A DNA stretch of 64,000 bases. Origin: Chryseobacterium oncorhynchi (GTDB lineage Bacteria > Bacteroidota > Bacteroidia > Flavobacteriales > Weeksellaceae). The position numbers and the translations under genes were made by a program. A model generated the notes under the pieces. The model was given only the letters and a program-made list of their open reading frames with translations. It was not told the DNA's origin and did no database searches. The stretch spans positions 919,150 to 983,149 of the forward strand of contig NZ_PPEI02000002.1 in assembly GCF_002899895.1 (NCBI RefSeq), given 5' to 3'. The first letter of the stretch is position 1. Each line of letters starts with the position of its first letter. Shown here piece by piece: positions 42,146 to 49,988 of the stretch.

Positions 42146-43213
42146 TTAGCGGGACGCTGTTCTATACTTATTTTTTAAAACAAGAAATCTCTTTTCAAAG
42201 TATTGATATGAGAGATGGGAAATGAGTATAGTAATCAGTATTACTGAAAGGAAACTGGAAATAATAATTACGGGATCACTTAATTTGTATTTGGAAACGA
42301 TCTTAAGGAGGATAAATCCTACAGGTTGCATTACAATAGCATGATACATGTAGATCCCGTAAGAAATTTTCCCAAGATGAATCAGTCTTTTATTCTCAAA
42401 AAAACGGATAGGTTTATGGGTGAAAAAAATAAGAAACACGCCAAATAATACCATTCCAAAAATATGATATTGTAAATCTGACATATTATTGACGAAAATA
42501 TCAGTTGTAAAGTAAATGAGTAACAAAATACTACTTACAACACACATAAAGCTATTGTACTTACTGTCTTTAATTCTCAACAAAGAACACCACCCCGTAA
42601 AAGAAAAATAGAAAAACATCATTTGATATTTACTTAAAAAGCTTAAGGCTGGGGCAAAGTATAAACCTATAAATAAAAAGCTAAAAATAAATAAAAAGGC
42701 TTTGATATATTTTTGTGGGACCACAAGAATGAGAGGTGCTACCAAAAGATAAAACTGCTCTTCAACCCCTATAGACCAAAGCATTTCTAGAATTCCTCCA
42801 GGTCTTGCAACAGCAAAAACATTAGGAAAAAATGTAAACAGAAGAATGGCACCCTCTATGAGGTTATAATTGCTCTCAAAATCAAATCCCATATTAGGAA
42901 GGATAATATGATAATAAACCATTCCTATGATGGCAACAAGATAATATAACGGAAAAATCCTGAGCATTCTTCTTATATAAAAATTCTTCAGATCAATTCT
43001 TCCGGAAATTGTCTTCTCTTCAAATAGCTGTCTGATAATAAGAAAACCACTTAAAGAAAAAAACATATATACAGCTTCGCTTCCTTTATTAAATATAGGT
43101 AAATCATTGAATGTCGCTAGCCCTCTATTTCCAAAAAATTGTGGGATATGAAAAATCATAACCAGAAAAGCCAGGAAAAACCTTAATGAAGTAATGTTAG
43201 GAAGCAATTTCAT
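42146..43213 (-). CDS. Membrane acyltransferase (acyltransferase-3/OafA type)
   Basis: 355-aa integral membrane protein with about ten helices that O-acylates sugars or other cell-surface groups. The family motifs are the N-terminal RFFLAFLVMIFH (catalytic His), FFSLSGFLIIRQLFEEK and FYIRRMLRIFPLYY, and the mid-protein SIGVEEQFYLL. There is no C-terminal SGNH domain. It is the last gene of a minus-strand run with TatD 5 bp upstream. Substrate is unknown. Confidence 0.92.
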   Translation of the reverse strand: MKLLPNITSLRFFLAFLVMIFHIPQFFGNRGLATFNDLPIFNKGSEAVYMFFSLSGFLIIRQLFEEKTISGRIDLKNFYIRRMLRIFPLYYLVAIIGMVYYHIILPNMGFDFESNYNLIEGAILLFTFFPNVFAVARPGGILEMLWSIGVEEQFYLLVAPLILVVPQKYIKAFLFIFSFLFIGLYFAPALSFLSKYQMMFFYFSFTGWCSLLRIKDSKYNSFMCVVSSILLLIYFTTDIFVNNMSDLQYHIFGMVLFGVFLIFFTHKPIRFFENKRLIHLGKISYGIYMYHAIVMQPVGFILLKIVSKYKLSDPVIIISSFLSVILITILISHLSYQYFEKRFLVLKNKYRTASR

Positions 43214-43218
43214 ATTTT

Positions 43219-43983
43219 TTAAGTATGAAAGATATTTCTTGCGTTCTCAGTAGTAATTCTATCTATCTCTGAAAAGTCCTTGCCATAGATATCCACCAGC
43301 TTCCCGGCAACTAAATCAAGGTATGAACTTTCATTTCTTTTTCCTCTATGGGGAACAGGAGCCAAATAAGGAGAGTCTGTTTCAAGTACAATTTTATCTA
43401 AAGGAATTTCTTTTAGAAACTGGTCTATTTTCCCATTTTTAAAGGTTACTACTCCACCTATTCCTAAAGTAAAATTCAGATCAATGGCATGTTGTGCCTG
43501 CTCCAGATTTCCAGAGAAGCAGTGAAAAATCCCTCTTAATTTTGGATGTTTTTTTCTTTCCAGCACTTCGAATGTTTCATCAAAGCTTTCTCTCGTGTGA
43601 ATCACAATGGGAAGATCTTTTTCTACGGCCCAATCGATCTGTTGCTCAAAAGCCTTTACCTGAATATCAAGGGTAGTTTTATCCCAATATAAATCAATTC
43701 CAATCTCTCCTATCGCAGGAAAATGTCTTTGATCAAGATAATTTTTAACAATCTCAAGCTCCTTTTCCCAAGATTCCGGCTTCACATAACAAGGGTGAAG
43801 TCCCATCATTGAAAAAATCTGCTTTGGATACTCTGCTTCCAATTGCAGCATTTTCTCATGAGATTCAGAATCAATGGCTGGAAGATAAAACTCTGTAATA
43901 CCTTTGTCTAAACCTCTTTGAATTGCTTCCTTTCTATCTTCATCAAATTCTTCTGCGTATAAATGTGTATGTGTATCAATCAT
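43219..43983 (-). CDS. TatD-family metal-dependent DNase
   Basis: 254-aa TIM-barrel hydrolase. Metal ligands are visible in IDTHTHLYAEEFDEDR, GEIGIDLYWDK (Glu), IVIHTRES (His), FHCFSGN (His) and LETDSPYLAP (Asp). The family acts as 3'-5' exonuclease and in DNA quality control. It is co-transcribed with the DUF4269 gene (4 bp apart) and the acyltransferase gene. Confidence 0.94.
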   Translation of the reverse strand: MIDTHTHLYAEEFDEDRKEAIQRGLDKGITEFYLPAIDSESHEKMLQLEAEYPKQIFSMMGLHPCYVKPESWEKELEIVKNYLDQRHFPAIGEIGIDLYWDKTTLDIQVKAFEQQIDWAVEKDLPIVIHTRESFDETFEVLERKKHPKLRGIFHCFSGNLEQAQHAIDLNFTLGIGGVVTFKNGKIDQFLKEIPLDKIVLETDSPYLAPVPHRGKRNESSYLDLVAGKLVDIYGKDFSEIDRITTENARNIFHT

Positions 43984-43987
43984 TTTT

Positions 43988-44515
43988 TTATAATTTTAAT
44001 AGATCTTCGTAGGGATTTTTCAGATTCATCAGCATTCCAAATGCCGGCTCTGTTTTTATCCCTTGCTTTTTAAGATCTATTATTCTCTGTTTAAAATCCT
44101 CTCCTCTTTCCTGCAAAATATTGTATTCTGCAATCATATGTCTGTAAGCATTCTGTTCTGTAACAGATTTATTTTGTCCGAAAATCTCAATAGGAAACTC
44201 TTCAAGCATAAAGTTCAGAACAATACTTTTCTCTCCGTTTACGGTTATATTTTCGATCTTAACATCCGTATCAAATGGAATTAAATTGCTAAGTGTCAAA
44301 TATTCCAAAAAATCTTCTTCAAATCTCAGATCAACCTCACAAATAATATCAAGATCGCTGCTTTCAACATCAATTTCAATAGGAATGGTTCCGGCCAGAA
44401 CAGCAGAATAAGGTTCTAGTTTTTCTAAAATATGATATTTTTTAAGAACATCATAGACTCTTTTTTGCCTTTCATTTCCATTTTTCAAATAGTCAATTCT
44501 TGTAAAATCAATCAT
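43988..44515 (-). CDS. DUF4269 nucleotidyltransferase-like protein
   Basis: 175-aa cytosolic protein with a possible nucleotidyltransferase core: LAGTIPIEIDVESSDLDII places acidic residues like the GS-(x)-DxD pattern, followed by EFPIEIFGQ and AYRHMIAEYNIL. Family members have no settled function; they look like minimal nucleotidyltransferases. The start overlaps the GSCFA gene's end by 4 bp. Confidence 0.82.
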   Translation of the reverse strand: MIDFTRIDYLKNGNERQKRVYDVLKKYHILEKLEPYSAVLAGTIPIEIDVESSDLDIICEVDLRFEEDFLEYLTLSNLIPFDTDVKIENITVNGEKSIVLNFMLEEFPIEIFGQNKSVTEQNAYRHMIAEYNILQERGEDFKQRIIDLKKQGIKTEPAFGMLMNLKNPYEDLLKL

Positions 44516-45465
44516 CTGAATATAGTATGTTTTACTTTCTTACGCTGATTTTCTATCCTTTGATCCAGCTTTTCCCTGAATTCTATAAACTTCGGATCTT
44601 TCTTATCATTGGTTTTGTGTTCCAATGCCTTGATGATTTTAAAGTTTTCTTTGATAAAGTTTTGGGTTTCTTCTGAAAAATAGGAATCTCCGAATTTGTC
44701 AAAAATATAATTAACAGCCTGCATACTTGGATGAATCATATCTTCCTTGTAAAAACGGTAATCCCTCAAATCATCCATCAAAATCTCATAGACTGGCAAA
44801 TAATGACAGTCTTCAAACAAAGAAATAGATTCATGGATGGCCGTAATTAATTTTGATTTGCTCAATTGATTTTCAACCATTCCATCCTTGGTATGTCTTA
44901 CCGGTGACACCGAAAACAGTATTTGTACATTTTCCTTACAAATATCCTTAAGCTCCAGGATTGTATTGTAGATAGAAGCCGTTAGTTCCTGATGGGAAAG
45001 CAGCCTCTTCTCAAAGAATTTCTGTGGAATTTTATGGCAATTAGCCACCAGTTTATTCTTTGGAAGAAATTCATAGATAAAAGATGACCCGTACGTGATG
45101 ATAATCCAGTCAGCTTCCTGAAGAAAGGCATTTCCCTCTTCAATGTTTCCGTTAATTTTATCTAACGTCTGATGAATATACCTTGTGTCAAAACTGGTAT
45201 GATGATCCAATGAAATATATTCCTCATTGTATATAATCAACTCCTCTTCCTCATAGAATGCAGAGTCATGAAGTCTCTTTACAGCATTATTGATCGAAAA
45301 AGGATTAAAAATTGTACCGAAAGAATTATTAAGCGTCTGAAGCTGCCCATCTTTCAGTAAATCAGTCATTTCAGTAGCAAAACAAGACCCGATTGAAAAT
45401 ATTTTATCTTCAATCTCAATTTTCTTTTCCGATTTTGGGATGTCAACCTCTGTTCTGAATTTCAT
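44512..45465 (-). CDS. GSCFA domain protein
   Basis: 317-aa protein with the name-giving motif FSIGSCFATEMTDLL near residue 25, followed by NNSFGTIFNPFSI and a later YEILMDDLRDYRFYKEDMIHPS. The layout resembles SGNH-type esterases with a Ser near the N terminus and Asp/His near the C terminus, so it may be a hydrolase acting on acylated glycans. That is inference. Co-transcribed with DUF4269, TatD and the acyltransferase. Confidence 0.88.
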   Translation of the reverse strand: MKFRTEVDIPKSEKKIEIEDKIFSIGSCFATEMTDLLKDGQLQTLNNSFGTIFNPFSINNAVKRLHDSAFYEEEELIIYNEEYISLDHHTSFDTRYIHQTLDKINGNIEEGNAFLQEADWIIITYGSSFIYEFLPKNKLVANCHKIPQKFFEKRLLSHQELTASIYNTILELKDICKENVQILFSVSPVRHTKDGMVENQLSKSKLITAIHESISLFEDCHYLPVYEILMDDLRDYRFYKEDMIHPSMQAVNYIFDKFGDSYFSEETQNFIKENFKIIKALEHKTNDKKDPKFIEFREKLDQRIENQRKKVKHTIFR

Positions 45466-45473
45466 TATGTAGA

Positions 45474-45543
45474 TATTAGGTTGCAGGAAATAGGTAACAG
45501 ATCATTTACTGATAACCGCTACCTACCCTCTGCTGCCTATATT
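45474..45543. repeat. Imperfect palindrome between polyprenyl synthase and GSCFA genes
   Basis: Left arm ATATTAGG...GCAG...TAGGTA and right arm TACCTA...CTGC...CCTATAT pair over about 24 nt with several mismatches around a 22-nt loop. It fills the 77-bp gap and no T-run follows. Confidence 0.6.
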
Positions 45544-46514
45544 TAGCTTTCTCTTCTCAATAAATAGTTTGCCAATTCAATGAATGGTTTTTTCTTCTCG
45601 TCAGGAATATCAATTTTCTGAAGATAGCTTTGACCGATTTCGTTATGTTTTTCAATTAAACGGAGTGCTTTTTCATCTACTTTTGTTCTTCTGAAGATCT
45701 TTTCAACACCGTAGATTTTATCGATATTATCTGTCTTTTTAGAATACCAGTAATCCAGTTCTTTTCTTTCCTCCTCTGTAGCATGCTCTTTTGCCAAAAG
45801 ATAAAGAACTGTTTTCTTGTTTTCGTAGATATCCCCTGCATGCTTTTTACCAAATTGTGCCTGATCTCCGAAAACATCAAGATAATCATCCATGATCTGG
45901 AATGCAATTCCGATGTGTTTACCGAAGTTGAAGATAGCTTTTGCATCCTTGAAGTCAGCTCTTGCAATCAAAGCTCCGATCTCAAAAGAAGAAGCACTTA
46001 ATACCCCTGTTTTATAGGTGATCATTCTGATATAATCATCAAAGGTTACATTTTCCTGAGTTTCAAAATTGATATCATATTGCTGCCCTTCACATAATAG
46101 AAGTCCGGTATGGGTAAAGATTCTGATACAAGCCTTGAAGATTTCTGGTTCAAGATCCTCAAAGAACTTGTATGCCTTAAGCATTAATCCGTCTCCGGAA
46201 AGAATCCCAACGTTTATACCGTGTAATGTATGAATTGTAGGCTTATTTCTTCTTAAAGGAGCCTCGTCCATAATATCATCATGGATCAGGGTGAAGTTAT
46301 GGAAAAATTCAATAGCCAAAGCTGGTTTTATAGCCTGTTTAAGGTCTCCCCCAAACAGATCACAAGCCATTAGCACCATAATAGGACGAAGACGCTTTCC
46401 ACCATGGGAAATAATGTAATTCATCGGATCATACAGCTCTGTAGGTTTATCTTTAAAAGTGTACTTATTAATGGCGTCAGCAACAATCTGTTGGTATCTG
46501 TCTAAAAATTCCAT
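45543..46514 (-). CDS. Polyprenyl synthetase (isoprenyl diphosphate synthase)
   Basis: 323-aa prenyl-chain elongating enzyme. The first Asp-rich motif is LIHDDIMDEAPLRR and the second FQIMDDYLDVFGD; GGKRLRPIM is the substrate-binding block. In this phylum it makes the octa- or hepta-prenyl tail for menaquinone, or shorter chains; chain length cannot be read here. Head of a five-gene run down to the acyltransferase, separated from the GSCFA gene by a palindromic spacer. Confidence 0.93.
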   Translation of the reverse strand: MEFLDRYQQIVADAINKYTFKDKPTELYDPMNYIISHGGKRLRPIMVLMACDLFGGDLKQAIKPALAIEFFHNFTLIHDDIMDEAPLRRNKPTIHTLHGINVGILSGDGLMLKAYKFFEDLEPEIFKACIRIFTHTGLLLCEGQQYDINFETQENVTFDDYIRMITYKTGVLSASSFEIGALIARADFKDAKAIFNFGKHIGIAFQIMDDYLDVFGDQAQFGKKHAGDIYENKKTVLYLLAKEHATEEERKELDYWYSKKTDNIDKIYGVEKIFRRTKVDEKALRLIEKHNEIGQSYLQKIDIPDEKKKPFIELANYLLRRES

Positions 46515-46627
46515 AAAATCTTATAATTTGAACAAAAATACGATTTTTCGAGGCTTTATAAAACAAAAAAACTCATCGTTTCACCATAATTTTTGATATT
46601 ATAGATTTAGCAGAGCATTCATTATAA

Positions 46628-46658
46628 AAGCCCCCTTATGATCACCATAAGAGGGCTT
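46628..46658 (-). terminator. Terminator of the secreted protein gene at 46690
   Basis: 13-bp stem AAGCCC..CTTATG/CATAAG..GGGCTT with one mismatch and T4 after it on the minus strand. Confidence 0.75.
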
Positions 46659-46689
46659 GACTTTGAAGATAAATCCAGATATTGACTGA

Positions 46690-47259
46690 TTATGGTTTAA
46701 AAAAATAAGTACTCAAGTCGAAAATGTTGGAAGAAATATTTTTGTTGAAATATTTTTTCTTTATCTCTGAGGAGCTATCATATTTCTCAATTTGTTCTCC
46801 AAAATATATAATCTTGGCTTTTACCATAAATTTTTTCTGTTTCTTAAAGACTAAACTATTATTAAAATCAGAAACATTATAAATGATTTCTTTTTTATCA
46901 AAAGGCTCAAGGATTATAGTATTCTCAGCAACATACTCTGAGGCGGAAAGATTTTGATGTATCCCGTACATTTTTTCTCTTTCTCTCATAGGTACAATAC
47001 TAGATTGATAATTGTAATGTTTCGGATATTCAAAACAGATTGCTAACCTTGCAAAATTACTGGGTGACGACCATCTGTTTTTATAATCACAAGAGTATTC
47101 TAAAGCTTTATCATCTATTATCAGCTTAATTGTTTCAGTCTCACTGACATTTTTAATACTCACTAAAATATTTGATTCATTTAGCTGTTTTGCCTCAATA
47201 CTTAAAGATTGAGCAAATAATATGTTACTGATTAATAATAGTAAATACTGGATTTTCAT
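46690..47259 (-). CDS. Secreted protein of unknown function
   Basis: 189-aa exported protein. The start is the ATG at 47259, giving a clean signal peptide (KIQYLLLLISNILFAQS); the frame to 47298 adds unlikely residues. The mature part begins LSIEAKQLNESNILVSIKNVSETETIKLII, reminiscent of an Ig-like beta-sandwich. It contains two Cys (CDYKNRW, AICFEY). No family recognised. It sits beside two other small exported or orphan genes. Confidence 0.65.
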   Translation of the reverse strand: MKIQYLLLLISNILFAQSLSIEAKQLNESNILVSIKNVSETETIKLIIDDKALEYSCDYKNRWSSPSNFARLAICFEYPKHYNYQSSIVPMREREKMYGIHQNLSASEYVAENTIILEPFDKKEIIYNVSDFNNSLVFKKQKKFMVKAKIIYFGEQIEKYDSSSEIKKKYFNKNISSNIFDLSTYFFKP

Positions 47260-47304
47260 TACTTTTTTATGATATAAATGTTTATAATTTTCACACACAT
47301 TAGT

Positions 47305-47511
47305 TCAGCTCGAAAAAGAGGACTTAAATAGTACAACAACAATTTCACCATCTATAGTTGAAGTAATACTTCTACCATTTATTTCTTTACTGGTTATTTT
47401 AATATTCTCGCTGCATCTTGTATCTGCTTCAAAGTCATCATCTTTATTGAGAATACTCTCTAAATCTAACTTAATATTACCAATAGGAATAGCTTTTACT
47501 ACCAATAGCAT
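47305..47511 (-). CDS. Possible small protein or gene remnant
   Basis: 68-codon frame with plausible coding composition (mixed charged residues, ILNKDDDFEADTRCSENIK) but no signal peptide, motif or clear upstream signal. The abrupt start (MLLVVKAIPIGN) and neighbouring orphan genes suggest it could be the tail of a decayed gene. Low certainty that it is translated. Confidence 0.3.
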   Translation of the reverse strand: MLLVVKAIPIGNIKLDLESILNKDDDFEADTRCSENIKITSKEINGRSITSTIDGEIVVVLFKSSFSS

Positions 47512-47573
47512 TGCTTTAGTAAAGAAATGTTCTATTTTCCCATATGTCTCTTTTACTTAGGTAAGGCTTCAGC

Positions 47574-47909
47574 TTACTTATAAGGCTTTCCTCTGCAATA
47601 CCAATCGTGTCTAATAATAGTATCCTTTTTGTGAATAGCAAGCATTAAATCTCCTCTTTTCTTAATTATTGTATCTCCCTCTTCAACTTCATTATAATCG
47701 TCAATCCAATTATTATGTACCATAATATTAGATTTTTTATTTGTTATGGGATCATAACCTATAATTTTGATCCATGAATTATCTATATTTGATTCTCCGA
47801 CAATCAAATTGTATTCATCCGGGTAGTATGCTTGTTTCACAATATTACAATCAGGCTCTCCACATGCAGATAGCAACATTAAAAAGCTTAAAAAAACAAA
47901 TATTTTCAT
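47574..47909 (-). CDS. Small lipoprotein of unknown function
   Basis: 111-aa predicted lipoprotein: signal peptide with lipobox (MLLSAC, Cys16), then a strand-rich mature part with two further Cys (DCNIVK, WYCRGK) and many Asp/Ile. No family recognised. It lies in a small group of orphan exported genes between the polyprenyl synthase and PiT genes. Confidence 0.7.
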   Translation of the reverse strand: MKIFVFLSFLMLLSACGEPDCNIVKQAYYPDEYNLIVGESNIDNSWIKIIGYDPITNKKSNIMVHNNWIDDYNEVEEGDTIIKKRGDLMLAIHKKDTIIRHDWYCRGKPYK

Positions 47910-47980
47910 AATTTAATCTAATTGAGGTCTATGACCAACATAACGTCCAATATTTTTTTTAAACGAACTTTCAAGAAACA

Positions 47981-48008
47981 AAAAACTTTGCCCAAATGGA
48001 CAAAGTTT
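47981..48008 (-). terminator. Terminator of the PiT-DUF47 unit
   Basis: 8-bp stem AAACTTTG/CAAAGTTT with inner CC/GG pairs; the minus strand runs into T6. It lies 25 bp after the PiT stop. Confidence 0.85.
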
Positions 48009-48032
48009 ATATAATAAGCTGTAATTTTTATC

Positions 48033-49175
48033 TTAGGAAAGGAAAGTTACCAAAAGATAAGTAGTTGCTGCTACAATAGCTGAAATTGGAATGGTTAGTA
48101 CCCAAGCCCAAAGTAAGCTTACTGTAATCCCCCATCTTACGGCTGAAATTCTTTTCGTTAGTCCAACCCCGATGATAGAACCTGTGATCGTATGTGTTGT
48201 AGATACAGGAATACCGAAGTGGTCTGTAATGAATAGAGTGATTGCTCCTGCAGTTTCTGCACTTACTCCTTCCAATGAGGTTACCTTAGTAATCTTAGTT
48301 CCCATTGTTTTGATGATTTTCCATCCTCCACTCATGGTACCTAAAGCAATAGCGATAAATGAAACTAAAGGAACCCAAATATAGTGTTGAGCAAAGTAAT
48401 CAAAACGTCCTGCAGAAGGAATATTCAAATACTGTGCATCCTGAAGCATATTAACGTGATAATAAATTACCGCTGCTCCAATGATTCCCATTACTTTTTG
48501 AGCATCATTCAAACCATGTCCTAAACTAAACAGAGCTGATGAAACCAACTGTAGTCTTTTAAAAGACTGGTCTGCTTTATGTGGATTTGATTTTTTATAA
48601 AGGTGTACAATAATCAATGTAATAATGATTGAGATAATCATCCCTATGATCGGTGCCATGAAAATGAACAGGAAGATAGGAATAACTTTATCAAACTTTA
48701 CAACACCCTGATGAGTTACCTGGCTGAAAGCTTCTTTAATGGTATCCCACATCCCAAGCTCTGGCTGTGCTGCTGCAACATCATGATAATCCATCATGAA
48801 AGCATGCATAAGAGCAGCCCCTAAGAAACCTCCAATCAACGTATGCGATGATGATGAAGGGATCCCGAACCACCATGTCAAAAGGTTCCAGGCAATTGCA
48901 GCTATAAGACCGGAAAATATAACCTCAAGAGTGATAAAATTCTCATTAACTGTTTTGGCAATTGTATTACCAATTTTGAATTCTCCAATAATATAAGCAG
49001 CAATAAAGAATGCTGCAAAATTCCAAAGCGCCGCCCAAAGTACAGCCTGGAATGGAGTTAAAACTTTTGTAGAAACTATAGTTGCAATTGAGTTAGCTGC
49101 ATCATGAAAACCATTGATATAATCGAAGATCAGAGCCAGCGCAATAATAACTATAAGTAAAATAGGAAATTCCAT
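48033..49175 (-). CDS. Inorganic phosphate transporter, PiT family
   Basis: 380-aa membrane protein with about ten helices that imports phosphate (as metal-phosphate) using the proton or sodium gradient. Both signature repeats are present: GFHDAANSIATIVSTKVL in the N-terminal half and GLNDAQKVMGIIGAA in the C-terminal half; FGIPSSSSHTLIGGF and FGIPVSTTHTITGS also repeat. It is encoded 22 bp after the DUF47 gene, its usual accessory partner. Confidence 0.95.
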   Translation of the reverse strand: MEFPILLIVIIALALIFDYINGFHDAANSIATIVSTKVLTPFQAVLWAALWNFAAFFIAAYIIGEFKIGNTIAKTVNENFITLEVIFSGLIAAIAWNLLTWWFGIPSSSSHTLIGGFLGAALMHAFMMDYHDVAAAQPELGMWDTIKEAFSQVTHQGVVKFDKVIPIFLFIFMAPIIGMIISIIITLIIVHLYKKSNPHKADQSFKRLQLVSSALFSLGHGLNDAQKVMGIIGAAVIYYHVNMLQDAQYLNIPSAGRFDYFAQHYIWVPLVSFIAIALGTMSGGWKIIKTMGTKITKVTSLEGVSAETAGAITLFITDHFGIPVSTTHTITGSIIGVGLTKRISAVRWGITVSLLWAWVLTIPISAIVAATTYLLVTFLS

Positions 49176-49197
49176 TTTTTGCTATGTTAAATATTGT

Positions 49198-49836
49198 TTA
49201 GGCGTATTTAATCATGATGTTCTCAATCGTATTGGCAACATCTTCTGCTTTGTCAGTTACAATTTCAAGATAGTTTAATACAGATGAAACTTTAATAATG
49301 TTAATAGCATCATTGGTTTCAAATAATTCTACCATTGAGTTGGAAAGCAAGTCATCTGCAATATTTTCAATAGAGTTTACTTTAATACACGCTTCTTTCA
49401 CCTGCTCCATGTTCTTGAACCCTTTAAGGTTCTTCATTGCATTCTGAATCTCAAGACATGCTTTGTGGATCAATAGAGAGAAGTCTGAGTAAGCTTTCAT
49501 CTCCGGAGATTTGTATAGGAAGATATATTTTGTAGAAGCGTAGATATAATCAGCAATATCGTCTAATCCGGTTGCTAATGTGTGAATATCTTCACGATCG
49601 AAAGGTGTGATGAAGTTTTTCCCTAGTTCTACGAAGATCTCGTGAGTAAGTTCGTCATTTTTATGTTCGAAATCACTCATTTTTTTCAACATTGAATCGT
49701 CATTAAGATCGAAATCCTTGATTCCAGTGTTGAATTCCTCAGACATTGCAACTAGGTTTTCAGTTACCTTTTCAAAAAGTACAAAGAAGATTTTATCTTT
49801 GGGTTGAAAAGCGTGGAAAATATTACCAATTCCCAT
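49198..49836 (-). CDS. DUF47 (PhoU-like) phosphate transport accessory protein
   Basis: 212-aa all-helical protein of the DUF47/PhoU-like family that accompanies PiT transporters and is thought to restrain or tune phosphate uptake. Acidic helix motifs EHKNDELTHEI and LDDIADYIY are the metal-binding E/DxxxD pattern of PhoU folds. It is the first gene of the two-gene unit with PiT. A half-site resembling parS (CACGTGAAAC, 49883) lies upstream and was not accepted. Confidence 0.93.
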   Translation of the reverse strand: MGIGNIFHAFQPKDKIFFVLFEKVTENLVAMSEEFNTGIKDFDLNDDSMLKKMSDFEHKNDELTHEIFVELGKNFITPFDREDIHTLATGLDDIADYIYASTKYIFLYKSPEMKAYSDFSLLIHKACLEIQNAMKNLKGFKNMEQVKEACIKVNSIENIADDLLSNSMVELFETNDAINIIKVSSVLNYLEIVTDKAEDVANTIENIMIKYA

Positions 49837-49945
49837 TTTTTAGTATTTATAATTCGAGTGCAAATTTCCTAAAAAAGGATCGCACGTGAAACTATATAAC
49901 ATTAAGTTTTGTTAACATTCGCTTACCATCTGATTATCAAATAAA

Positions 49946-49969
49946 AAAACCGGCAGTAATGCCGGTTTT
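49946..49969 (-). terminator. Terminator of the DbpA-type helicase gene
   Basis: Perfect stem AAACCGGC/GCCGGTTT with a 6-nt loop, T7 on the minus strand, 20 bp after the stop. Confidence 0.88.
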
Positions 49970-49988
49970 GTATAGTATGAACAAGGGG

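Noticed and set aside
44063-44284. Plus-strand frame opposite DUF4269
   Set aside because: It is a shadow of a well-supported gene, with unlikely composition.
49878-49893. Possible parS site (CACGTGAAAC)
   Set aside because: Only one half matches the parS palindrome (about 11 of 16), and it is 21 kb from parAB.
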